Position numbers and translations under genes: made by a program
Part shown: in pieces, positions 8,885 to 17,386 of the stretch
Position numbering within the stretch: the first letter of the stretch is position 1
Layout of the letters: each line of letters begins with the position of its first letter
The notes under the pieces: generated by a model
The model's database searches: none
What the model saw: only the letters and a program-made list of their open reading frames with translations
Told to the model about the DNA's origin: nothing
DNA from: an uncultured Methanobrevibacter sp.
GTDB lineage: Archaea > Methanobacteriota > Methanobacteria > Methanobacteriales > Methanobacteriaceae
Length of the DNA: 64,000 bases
Assembly: GCF_946408925.1 (NCBI RefSeq)
Contig: NZ_CAMJUE010000004.1
Location: forward strand, 1 to 64,000
Reading direction: 5' to 3'

Positions 8885-11628
8885 TTTTCACAAAATTAAA
8901 ATTGAATAATTTCAAATCACATCAGCACACAGTTATTCAGTTTGATAAAGGTATAAGTGTTATTGTAGGTGAAAACGGAGCTGGTAAATCAACCATTCTA
9001 GAAGCAATTAGTTTTGCATTATTCAAACAGCACACTGCTAAAAAAATTGATGATCTGGTTAGAAATAATGCAAATACCATGTCTGTTGAATTGGAATTCA
9101 GTTCCAATAATAGGGATTATAAAATCATTCGTGAGAAAAAATCTAATTTAAAATCCTCACTTTATAAAAGAACTTCCTCTGAAGGAGGTTATGTCCACGT
9201 CTGCACAGGAGACAAGGAAGTTGCAGGTGAAATTCGTCAAATTCTAGATATTGATTCTGATTTATTCTTAAATGCAATTTACATTAGACAGGGTGAAATT
9301 GCAGAATTGGTAGATAAAACTCCTGCTGAGAAAAAACAATTGATAGGTAAATTGTTAGGCATTGACTCCTTGGAAAAAGCTTGGAAAAATTTATTGCCAT
9401 TCATAACAGATTATGAATCTGATTTGGCCGAGTTAAGTGGTAAATTATATAATTCTAATGAATTAATTGAAAATTATCAAAAGAAAAAATCTGAATTGGA
9501 AAGCCTTAAACAGAGAGGCTATGAACTGGAAGAGCAGATAGATGAAGTTGACGGATTGCTCAGGGAAATTTCTGAAAATAAAAGAAACATGGAAAGAGAA
9601 AAAGAAATCTATGAAACTCAAGTTAAAAATTTGGAAATGGAAGAAAAAACCTTCGCCAAATTGGATGAGGATAAACGCAGGGTTCAATCAAGCCTGGATA
9701 AGATTCGTGAAGCTGAAGAAGAAATCAGCAGATTGGAAAAATATGTTTCTAAACTGGAAGTTTATCTTGATTTTGAAAAATCAGTAACAAGTATCCAGTC
9801 ATTAAAAAAACAAGAAGAGGAAATTGAAGATACATTGGATTCCATTTCCGAACAAAAAGAAATAGTTTCCTCTAAAAAAGAGGGATATAATAATTATCTT
9901 TCTTCCGATGAAGATATTTCCAGATTAACCGACCAAAAAAATAACTTTGAAAAAGAATTGGCTGCAATGGCTAAACTTGAAAAGGACAAAAAAGAATTGC
10001 TCAAAAACATTGAAGAGGAAAGAAATGATATTGACAAATTCTTTTCAAGGTCTAAAGATAAACTGCAGGATTATGGTTTAGATCAAGATAAATTAGCTGA
10101 AATTGATGATTTCAATCATCTTGAGAATGCCACCAATGAATTTATCCAAGAAACATCTTCCAAAATTGATGATTTGAATAAGGAAATCATTACTAAAAAT
10201 GAAGACATTGTGGTTTATAAACAGAATATCAAAGCCTGTAAAAAACCATTGAAAGATTTGGATGGTATTGACAACAAATGTCCTGTATGTCAATCCGATA
10301 TCAGTTCTTATAAGAAAAAAGAGTTGACTAAACATTATACTGGTGAAATTGAGGAGAATGAAAAATTAATTACTCAAAATGAAGAAGATGTTCGTTTATT
10401 GACTAAAAATAAGAATAGCTTTGAAGAAAAACATCAAAATCTCACAGAGCTGTCCAAAAGTATAATAGAATATAAACAGAAATTTGAACATCTGCAAAAT
10501 GAGCTAATTAGATTAAATAAAATGGATGAAGATTTAGAGGCTAAGGAATACATCAGCAATAAACTTGGTGAGTTAATATTGGTCATTGCCACTAAAAAAG
10601 AAGAACGTGAATCCTTTAAACAAGATCATGATTCTTACATTCAATCCAAAGGTGCTTTAGATGTTTTAGGCAGTGAAACTGAAGCTCAATATAAATTAAA
10701 ACAAGTGAGAAATGAAATCGATAATCATGTAACCAATATTAAATTGGCCATTGATCAGGACCCTCATTTAAGCGGAGACATTAGTCCTAGTGAACTTAAA
10801 AATCGTATTGATGATTTGAAAGAAAAAAATGAACAATACAATCAGTTAAAAGGATTTGTTCAGAATAAAAATTCATATTTGACTCAATTGGATTCAATTA
10901 AGGAAGACATTGGTGTTTCATTAAATCAGAAAGATATCATTGAAAATAAAATCAAGGCTTCTTTATATGATGAAGAGAAATACGAGCAGATTTTATATAA
11001 TTTCGAACGCTACGAAAGAAGGAAAAATACTTTTAATGAAGAGCTTTTCACAATTAAAGGCAGAGCAAAAGAATCAATTGCTGTTCTTCAGGATTTGGCT
11101 GAAAAAATTAAAACGGCATCCAAATTCAAACAGGAATATGATAATGTCAATGAATATATCAGTCTTTTAAAACATATCCGTGAACTGTACAGCCGTGGAG
11201 GAATACAAAAAGATTTAAGAAATATTTCACGCCCTGCAATTCAAAAACACACCAAGGAATTCTTTAAGGAATTTAATTTCAACTATTCTGATTTAACTAT
11301 TGATGATGACTATGAGGTCACAGTTTACGGTCCTGAAGGTGAATCATCAATGAGTATGGTCAGTGGTGGTGAAAAAATAGCTATTGCACTTGCTTTAAGA
11401 TTGGGTATTACTCAAGCAATGGCTAACGGTGAATTGGATACTATTTTGTTAGATGAACCAACAATTCATTTGGATGCTTCAAGAAGACATGAATTGATTA
11501 ATCTGTTGAAGGAAATGTCTTCATTGCCTCAAATGATTATTGTGACTCATGAAGCTCAACTTGAAAACGCTGCGGATAATCTAATAAAAGTGGAAAAGGA
11601 AAATGGTATTTCAAAAGTAATAATGTAA
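8881..11628 (+). CDS. rad50: Rad50 ATPase of the Mre11-Rad50 complex
   Basis: Rad50 is an SMC-like ATPase that bridges DNA ends and controls Mre11. The N-terminal Walker A motif GENGAGKSTILEAI is at about residues 32-45, with the Q-loop YIRQGEIAELVD near 137. Two long coiled-coil halves flank the zinc hook C467-P-V-C470. The C-terminal half has the ABC signature MVSGGEKIAIALALRL and Walker B ILLDEPTIHLD, followed by the switch histidine in IIVTHE. At 915 residues it is a normal archaeal Rad50. The codons overlap mre11 by four bases, which suggests coupled synthesis in the 2:2 complex. Confidence 0.96.
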   Translation: MIFTKLKLNNFKSHQHTVIQFDKGISVIVGENGAGKSTILEAISFALFKQHTAKKIDDLVRNNANTMSVELEFSSNNRDYKIIREKKSNLKSSLYKRTSSEGGYVHVCTGDKEVAGEIRQILDIDSDLFLNAIYIRQGEIAELVDKTPAEKKQLIGKLLGIDSLEKAWKNLLPFITDYESDLAELSGKLYNSNELIENYQKKKSELESLKQRGYELEEQIDEVDGLLREISENKRNMEREKEIYETQVKNLEMEEKTFAKLDEDKRRVQSSLDKIREAEEEISRLEKYVSKLEVYLDFEKSVTSIQSLKKQEEEIEDTLDSISEQKEIVSSKKEGYNNYLSSDEDISRLTDQKNNFEKELAAMAKLEKDKKELLKNIEEERNDIDKFFSRSKDKLQDYGLDQDKLAEIDDFNHLENATNEFIQETSSKIDDLNKEIITKNEDIVVYKQNIKACKKPLKDLDGIDNKCPVCQSDISSYKKKELTKHYTGEIEENEKLITQNEEDVRLLTKNKNSFEEKHQNLTELSKSIIEYKQKFEHLQNELIRLNKMDEDLEAKEYISNKLGELILVIATKKEERESFKQDHDSYIQSKGALDVLGSETEAQYKLKQVRNEIDNHVTNIKLAIDQDPHLSGDISPSELKNRIDDLKEKNEQYNQLKGFVQNKNSYLTQLDSIKEDIGVSLNQKDIIENKIKASLYDEEKYEQILYNFERYERRKNTFNEELFTIKGRAKESIAVLQDLAEKIKTASKFKQEYDNVNEYISLLKHIRELYSRGGIQKDLRNISRPAIQKHTKEFFKEFNFNYSDLTIDDDYEVTVYGPEGESSMSMVSGGEKIAIALALRLGITQAMANGELDTILLDEPTIHLDASRRHELINLLKEMSSLPQMIIVTHEAQLENAADNLIKVEKENGISKVIM

Positions 11629-11652
11629 ATACATTATTACCTTATTTTTTTT
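11617..11652. terminator. Bidirectional terminator at the rad50 end
   Basis: A perfect 11-base inverted repeat, GTAATAATGTA (11617-11627) and TACATTATTAC (11630-11640), overlaps the rad50 stop codon. It is followed by an eight-base T-run at 11645-11652 that runs into the stop codon of the converging gene. An A-run at 11613-11616 gives a short U-tract for the opposite direction. It probably serves both converging genes. Confidence 0.55.
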
Positions 11653-12046
11653 ACATCGTTTCTGGTGCATCTTTAATTGCATCAATGATACAGTTGGCAT
11701 TCCATCCCACGATGGTTGCAGCACGTTCTTCTAATATTTCCGGAACTTCTTCAAGCCCGTATGGTCTTACAAGAACTATTGGTATATCATAATCTTTGCT
11801 TGCTTTTAATAAATCTGTGAACAATTCCTTATTGTCATTATAAATGCCTGCTAACATGATGATTCTATCAATTTTTTGATAAAATCCCTCTCCTGCGGTT
11901 GCATATTCTCCTGATATAGATTCTTTCCATAGAAAATCAGTTTTTGAAAAGAGTTTTTCTGTAAATTGGCCGTATTCATTATTTTTATCAATTCCATTAG
12001 TGATAATCAAATTGTAAATTTTATTGTCTCTGTCATTTTCAAACAT
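11651..12046 (-). CDS. MTH538-like (CheY/TIR-like fold) protein
   Basis: The C-terminal half, VLVRPYGLEEVPEILEERAA followed by TIVGWN and a closing helix, closely resembles what I remember of MTH538 from Methanothermobacter. That protein has a solved flavodoxin/CheY-like fold and gives its name to the MTH538 TIR-like domain family. The core also has DRIIMLAGIYNDNKELFTDL, the expected second half of a TIR-like sheet. Members include Thoeris ThsB-type proteins, but no catalytic glutamate of NAD-hydrolysing TIRs can be assigned here. The first 45 residues are a non-conserved extension. It converges on rad50, next to the end-resection genes; whether that matters is unknown. Confidence 0.65.
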   Translation of the reverse strand: MFENDRDNKIYNLIITNGIDKNNEYGQFTEKLFSKTDFLWKESISGEYATAGEGFYQKIDRIIMLAGIYNDNKELFTDLLKASKDYDIPIVLVRPYGLEEVPEILEERAATIVGWNANCIIDAIKDAPETM

Positions 12047-12231
12047 ATAATCGCCTGCTTTTATAACTTGTCAAAAAACTTATTAAACTTTTGTATTGTC
12101 ATTTATTATTTTATGTGCTTTTAATATTTAAAGTTCATAAGGTCTTGTCGAAATCCGGTGCTAGTTATATAAAAATCTTTATTAATTTAAAAAATTAAGA
12201 TTATATTATTAATAAGTAGGAATTATTTTTT

Positions 12232-13512
12232 ATGAAAGCTGCAGTAATTGGATTGGGTGTAGAAGGTAAAAAGGCGGTAAACTCTCTTTTAAGACATGGT
12301 TGGGAAGTTTATGCTACTGATTTGAATATTAATGTTGATTTATCCGGTTTGGATTTGCCAATGTTATCTATGAACATGATTGATGATAAACAAACCGTTT
12401 CAATAGTTGGAGAGAATATAACTGTTGATTTGGGTTTTACAAACTCATATGCTATTGAAAACTGTGATGCCATTGCAATTAGTCCAAGCATGTTTGGAGG
12501 TTCTTTTGCTGAGAGATTGCTGGAAGATGGTGACTTGTTATGTGATGTTGCTACAAAGCACAAGGATATCTTCACTATTGGGATTACTGGAACTAACGGA
12601 AAAACCACTACTGTTCACATGCTGAAAACCATTTTGGAAGATGCCGGCAAAAAGGTATTAGTTGGAGGAAATGGTGGTGGAGGATTTTCCGGTTATTATG
12701 ATTTGATTCTGGAAGCTCAGGACGACGATTATGATATTTTACTTGTTGAAGTATGTGACATGACATTGGATTTTGCCAATTACTGCTTTGATTTTGATAT
12801 GGTCGGTTTGACAAATATCGGTAACGACCATATGGATGTTCACAAGACTATAGCAAATTATAAAAATTCATTAGTCCGGTTTTTTTCAAATAAGACAATA
12901 TTTACCGCTTTCAATCAGGATTTTAACTCTGATTTTAAAGAAGCCGCCAATAAAACGATTCCATATTTTGCTTATCAGGATGAATTGAAATTGGTTGGTG
13001 AATTTAATCTGCTTAATGCAGGTCTTGCCACTGCCATTGCAAGGGAACTTAAAATTTCAAAAGATGTTGTTAAATCATCTCTTAAGAATTTCAAGGCAGT
13101 TGAAGGCAGATTGGATGTTTATAAAATTAATGATGCTGACGTTTATGTTGGAAAAACTGATAATTCCGACGCTTTAGCTTCAGTTTTAGCTGAAAAAGAT
13201 TTTTATGCATTATTTATTGGAACTCCAAGACATAATGAAACTCATAGGCTGGATATTTTGGATGTTGCCGTAAATTATAATCCCGAAGTCATTGTGCTGT
13301 TTCCAGGTTTGGATGATACTCTGGACATGGCGATATACAGGCTTAATTCATTAGGATATATGGGAAATATAATAACTGTAAATACTCTTGATCAGATTAT
13401 AGAATTGGTTGCAGAGTATTCTCATGAGGATGCTATTCTCATTGGTGGTAACGGTCAAGATGTTCTGATTGATATTCAAGAAAGAATTAAACAGATTTCT
13501 GAGAAATTATAG
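12232..13512 (+). CDS. Mur ligase family enzyme, possibly coenzyme F430 synthase CfbE
   Basis: This 426-residue protein has the three Mur-ligase parts. There is an N-terminal Rossmann domain (AVIGLGVEGKKAV), and a central ATPase with GITGTNGKTTT (P-loop near residue 121) and VGLTNIGNDHMDVH. The C-terminal domain holds VEGRLDVYK, but there the usual DYAHNP is replaced by GKTDNSDAL. The missing amino-acid-ligase signature and the glycine-rich GGNGGGGFSGYYD insert suggest a substrate other than peptidoglycan or pseudomurein. CfbE, the Mur-like ligase that closes the last ring of the methanogen cofactor F430, is my first candidate. A pseudomurein peptide ligase is the alternative. Confidence 0.6.
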   Translation: MKAAVIGLGVEGKKAVNSLLRHGWEVYATDLNINVDLSGLDLPMLSMNMIDDKQTVSIVGENITVDLGFTNSYAIENCDAIAISPSMFGGSFAERLLEDGDLLCDVATKHKDIFTIGITGTNGKTTTVHMLKTILEDAGKKVLVGGNGGGGFSGYYDLILEAQDDDYDILLVEVCDMTLDFANYCFDFDMVGLTNIGNDHMDVHKTIANYKNSLVRFFSNKTIFTAFNQDFNSDFKEAANKTIPYFAYQDELKLVGEFNLLNAGLATAIARELKISKDVVKSSLKNFKAVEGRLDVYKINDADVYVGKTDNSDALASVLAEKDFYALFIGTPRHNETHRLDILDVAVNYNPEVIVLFPGLDDTLDMAIYRLNSLGYMGNIITVNTLDQIIELVAEYSHEDAILIGGNGQDVLIDIQERIKQISEKL

Positions 13513-13580
13513 ATTTAATAATAACATATTTATAATAGGTTTGCTAAAATTATAAATCGATAATATTTTAGGTGTATTAA

Positions 13581-14768
13581 ATGAGTAGTGGTTGGAGAAA
13601 AATTTCTATAGTAATTTTTATAGCTTTAATTGTATTGAGCATATTTCTTGCAGTTTCAGGTACTGCAATGAATAATTATACAGCAGATTCTATAGCAAAA
13701 GAATATAATCTCCCTATCGGCCAATCAGTATTCGAAAATCAATCAATTGTAGGGACTACTGATCCAGTTCAAGTTCCGCTGTTGAGCAATTTTGCATTTT
13801 TAACACATCAAGTTCAAGCTTTTGATTTACATGGCATGTTAATAGCTCTATCAACTGGTGTCGTTCCATTCGATTTTTCAACTGTTGCCGGTGAAGGTAT
13901 AAATTCATATGGAAATGTTGTAAACGTTGATGGTCCTGGATTTTTAACTTTTTCAGGAGATAAATTAGTTGTTAAAGAACCTGACAACTATGTATGGGCA
14001 TATAGTGCTCCGTATAAATGGTTGGAGAAAACTGCATCTGGTGTAGATGTCTATGAGGATGGCAAAAAAGTTAAATCAGTTCCTGTAGATCAAATTAAAA
14101 ATTTAGAGTATCATAATGATTATTATAACGCATCTACAATTGCAAGCTGGTATAATTATGATGCGCAGGTAGGATCAACATTCACTCTAGAAAAAGGAAT
14201 GGTCGGCTTTTCAGATGGAAGGAACAACATCAGTTCAAGTGATGTGCCTAAAATATTTGGTCAGGACATGGTAGATTATGCATCTGAATATCCAACAGGA
14301 TCTCCAATTTTATTGTATGCCGGAAATTACACCGAACAAGGCGGTGAAGCTTATGGTACATCTTTAGGTTCACACCCTGAATATGGTGATGCAATAAGGG
14401 AAGTGAATGCAAGACAATTTGTTGATGCATGGAATGGAACTGTAATACCACCTAATTCCACTGCAAGCGGTAAAGATTATGTTTACTTTGAATCTGCTAG
14501 TGATGCTTCAGCACCTGGCGGAAGTGCGGCTCATGGAGTATGTCCGTCAGCAAGAGCATTAAGGGCAGCTGTTACTTCTGAAGGATTTGACCTTCCAGTA
14601 GGTATGTGCTGGGATGAGGATGCAGTTTTATTCGGATATAATCCTGCTCAGGATATTACTGTTTACAATAATCATGATTATCCGGTTCAAATCAAAATGT
14701 GGACAGAAGGTGAAGGAACTGGAATGGGAATTTATGCCCAAATTGTAAGATATATTCCTAATGATTGA
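13581..14768 (+). CDS. Membrane-anchored VanW-like protein
   Basis: A single N-terminal transmembrane segment (residues about 8-27) anchors a large exported domain. The C-terminal third resembles VanW-type proteins. HGVCPSARALRAAV corresponds to their GVCQVSTTLYxA segment, and DITVYNNHDYPVQIKMW to the NNxDYPxxI segment; it ends IVRYIPND. VanW domains occur in bacterial cell-wall-associated proteins, and their biochemical role is not established. Here it may act on or bind the archaeal envelope. A start ATG follows TTAGGTGTATTAA. The last eight bases overlap an alternative start of the next gene. Family confidence is moderate, function unknown. Confidence 0.5.
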   Translation: MSSGWRKISIVIFIALIVLSIFLAVSGTAMNNYTADSIAKEYNLPIGQSVFENQSIVGTTDPVQVPLLSNFAFLTHQVQAFDLHGMLIALSTGVVPFDFSTVAGEGINSYGNVVNVDGPGFLTFSGDKLVVKEPDNYVWAYSAPYKWLEKTASGVDVYEDGKKVKSVPVDQIKNLEYHNDYYNASTIASWYNYDAQVGSTFTLEKGMVGFSDGRNNISSSDVPKIFGQDMVDYASEYPTGSPILLYAGNYTEQGGEAYGTSLGSHPEYGDAIREVNARQFVDAWNGTVIPPNSTASGKDYVYFESASDASAPGGSAAHGVCPSARALRAAVTSEGFDLPVGMCWDEDAVLFGYNPAQDITVYNNHDYPVQIKMWTEGEGTGMGIYAQIVRYIPND

Positions 14769-14793
14769 ATATATCTTTAAATATTTCTTTTTT

Positions 14794-15447
14794 ATGTCTA
14801 TTTCTACAATTATTACTGCTGCGGGTAAGAATTCCAGAATGCGCAAAGATCAGATTTCCCGTGGTATCAAAGTGACCAATAAACTTATTTTGCCATTTAA
14901 TGAAAAAACAGTTATAGAGACCACTATTGATAATGCATTATCATTAGATGTAGATGAATGCATTGTGGTACTTGGCCATTATGCTTGTGAAATAAAGGAA
15001 GTTATCTTTGATAATTATAAAGGTGATGTTAAATTCATTGAAAACAATCCTGTCGATGTAGGTTTGTCAACCTCATTATACAATGGTTTGGTAAATTCCG
15101 AATCTGATTTTGCTTTATGCATCACTGCAGACCAGCCGACAGTTTTGCCTGAAACATTTGAAGAAATGATTAAACAAAGCCGGAACTCGCAGAATCCTTA
15201 TAAAACAATATCAATATTGCGTAGGAGAAAAACAGGTTTGTTGGATACTGCCGAAGGATTGGGAATGCCTTTTGTAGCGCCACGCTTAAACTTAATGAAA
15301 TATCTGGAAAATGAGGATGACAACTTAAATCCAATTCTTAGAAAAATATTTGATGACGGGTATACATTTTATGGAATAAAAGAAAAAAATGAAAAAGAGT
15401 TATTAAATATAAATCATTATGATGATTATTTAAGTCTCCTAGATTGA
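14794..15447 (+). CDS. MobA/MocA-like nucleotidyltransferase
   Basis: The protein begins SISTIITAAGKNSRM, the nucleotide-binding loop of MobA-like NTP transferases. It contains ADQPTVLP, the metal-binding D-Q-P of MocA-like cytidylyl/guanylyltransferases, and GLSTSLYNGL, the second MocA signature. It presumably transfers CMP or GMP to a phosphorylated cofactor or similar acceptor; molybdopterin is possible, since moaE and a molbindin are in the window, but this is unproven. An in-frame ATG at 14761 would add 11 hydrophobic residues and overlap the upstream gene. I prefer 14794, where the conserved domain starts. The 3' end overlaps the converging DUF169 gene by nine bases. Confidence 0.7.
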   Translation: MSISTIITAAGKNSRMRKDQISRGIKVTNKLILPFNEKTVIETTIDNALSLDVDECIVVLGHYACEIKEVIFDNYKGDVKFIENNPVDVGLSTSLYNGLVNSESDFALCITADQPTVLPETFEEMIKQSRNSQNPYKTISILRRRKTGLLDTAEGLGMPFVAPRLNLMKYLENEDDNLNPILRKIFDDGYTFYGIKEKNEKELLNINHYDDYLSLLD

Positions 15448-16116
15448 TTCAAGACCTTCAATAACTTCTTCTATTTTTGATTTGCTGATGCCGATTGCCA
15501 TTTCTTCATCTTTGATGTCGGCAAATTTTCTTGAACCGTCACAACCTAAAGTGAAATTGATTCCCTCTTCAAGATATGGTTTTGAAAAGGCATCTCCACA
15601 TAATGACTGGATGCCTGCGAATAATCCGCTTGCTTTTTCTCCGGTTTCATAAACCAGACTTTGTGCAAGTTTCATTCCGCCTACTGGGCTGGTGATAATC
15701 TGTATCACATCAGCTTCAAAATCAGCTTCATCTAAAGGAGCATAAACGATTGCAAAGGATCTCTCTTCGATGATGGATAAATCAGCGGTAAGTTTTTTTG
15801 CAGTTTCCAGGTCTTTAAACCTGCCTAATGAAAAGTATTTTTCACCATTTGCCAGTTTTTCAGGCATTTCTCTAAGACCGATGGCTCCAGCTCCTCCTAA
15901 ACATAACTGCTGGTCGATTGTGGAGTAAAATGCATCTCCAAGGGAAGCTTTTCTGACCATTTCACAGTGTCTGATTTTTTCATCAATTAAATCAATGCCT
16001 TCAGGCAGGTCTTCTTCTGTTTTAATCAGTTTCATTGCTACAGGTTTTGCATCAAGAGCAATTTTACTTTCTATGACTTCACAATATTTTTTGTTAATCT
16101 CCAAATTATTAGTCAT
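15439..16116 (-). CDS. DUF169 family protein
   Basis: The 225-residue protein has the DUF169 layout: PVAMKLIKTEEDLPEGI at the start, a central C-E-M motif in RHCEMVRKA, QQLCLGGAGAIGL around residue 71, and FTLGCDGSRKFADIKDEEM near the end. Family members are common in methanogens and anaerobes and carry several conserved cysteines (here in HCEM, QLCLGG, LCGDA and LGCDG), perhaps for a metal or iron-sulfur site. No reaction is known. The gene reads against the nucleotidyltransferase and follows the nuclease gene by 27 bases in the same direction, so it could be the last gene of the helicase-nuclease transcript. Confidence 0.75.
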   Translation of the reverse strand: MTNNLEINKKYCEVIESKIALDAKPVAMKLIKTEEDLPEGIDLIDEKIRHCEMVRKASLGDAFYSTIDQQLCLGGAGAIGLREMPEKLANGEKYFSLGRFKDLETAKKLTADLSIIEERSFAIVYAPLDEADFEADVIQIITSPVGGMKLAQSLVYETGEKASGLFAGIQSLCGDAFSKPYLEEGINFTLGCDGSRKFADIKDEEMAIGISKSKIEEVIEGLESI

Positions 16117-16143
16117 GTAATCACCTTGATTTAATTATTTATG

Positions 16144-17376
16144 CTATGGAATTTTAATATCTTTTGTTTTAACACTGTTATTTTTACAGAATGTTCTGAA
16201 ATCACATGCTTTACATGTCCTTTCATCAGATTCGCCCTTCCATGCATCTTGGATTTTACATCCCTTAATCTCCTTAATTAATGAACTTTCTATATCAAAC
16301 ACTACCCGGTCAAATTTCTCTAAGGAATTTTTTATTTCGTCCTCGTCGATGTTAATTATGCGGATTGATCTTGATATTTTGAATTCCTCACTTAATTCAG
16401 GAGCTTTGTCATCTTTATTCCAGTTCATTATTGATTCAACATCCTCACTATATTTGCCGTAATCTATAGCATCGTCGGTTAAATCATTTGCAATCTCCTC
16501 TTGAATCAAAACCAAATCCTCCTTTGAAGGTACAAGTTCATTAAGATAAAATATTATCCCTGCAAATATAGGTTTTGAATCTTCCTGTTGACTTCTAAGC
16601 CAGGAATACGTTAAAATCTGCTGTTTATGATTTTCCCATGGATTGTTGAAAGTATTATTGTTTTTTTCAGGAGGTCTTTTCATGCCCTTATAATCAATAA
16701 TGATTTCATATTCATCTCCCTGAGTGAATTGAGTTATCTTTTCACGGAATTTTTCATCTTTTTTAAGAAATTCAATAATTTTATTGTTGTAATTATCCAA
16801 ATTGCTTTGATTTATATTTTTATTGATTTTCATGGAACTCAATACATCCACAACACCATTAATCCCATAATAATTTGATCTGCTGGTTTTTTCATCATAA
16901 TTGGGCATATTTCTTAAGCCTTTTATTAAAAGCTCACTGGAATCGATCAGAGGAAACAGATGAGGACCCCATACATTTATGGCCTTTTCAGCTCTTGCGC
17001 TGGCTAATTTCTTATGGTCATGCTCATTTAAATCTTCAATTGTCAGTTCACTATTCAGCAGGCTGTAAAACAATTTTTCATCATAAGGGTATAGTCCGTC
17101 AACCTGTAATCTGGTGTCAATCATATCTTCAATCGGTCTGATGTCTCTTTTCCAATTCCACGGGAACTGTTTGTTTGTCGCATCCCATTGAAGATAAGCT
17201 TCTTCCATAACTCCATGAATAAACTCTCCAAACCATCTTTGAACGGGTTTTGAAGGAGGTAATGTTCCCTTGTTCTGGTATCTGTATTGCAAATTGCATG
17301 TTAAAAAAGACAGCAAATCCCCTGTCAGACTGTATTCAGGTATCATGTATGATTTTGATCTTGAAGGTAATTTCAT
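16144..17376 (-). CDS. PD-(D/E)XK nuclease with C-terminal Fe-S cysteines (RecB/Cas4-like)
   Basis: This 410-residue protein reads as a RecB-family nuclease. Near the N-terminus LLSFLTCNLQYRYQN gives the first cysteine of a Cas4/AddB-like cluster and EFIHGVMEEAYLQW the conserved early helix. EYEIIIDYKGM near residue 230 holds the D-x-K of the catalytic core. C373, C388, C391 and C397 form the C-terminal cysteine cluster. It starts ten bases after the helicase stop, with GGAGAT as ribosome binding site, so helicase and nuclease are one operon. The pairing recalls bacterial AddAB and suggests processing of DNA ends. Assignment to a named family needs a search. Confidence 0.75.
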   Translation of the reverse strand: MKLPSRSKSYMIPEYSLTGDLLSFLTCNLQYRYQNKGTLPPSKPVQRWFGEFIHGVMEEAYLQWDATNKQFPWNWKRDIRPIEDMIDTRLQVDGLYPYDEKLFYSLLNSELTIEDLNEHDHKKLASARAEKAINVWGPHLFPLIDSSELLIKGLRNMPNYDEKTSRSNYYGINGVVDVLSSMKINKNINQSNLDNYNNKIIEFLKKDEKFREKITQFTQGDEYEIIIDYKGMKRPPEKNNNTFNNPWENHKQQILTYSWLRSQQEDSKPIFAGIIFYLNELVPSKEDLVLIQEEIANDLTDDAIDYGKYSEDVESIMNWNKDDKAPELSEEFKISRSIRIINIDEDEIKNSLEKFDRVVFDIESSLIKEIKGCKIQDAWKGESDERTCKACDFRTFCKNNSVKTKDIKIP

Positions 17377-17386
17377 TTTTAATCTC

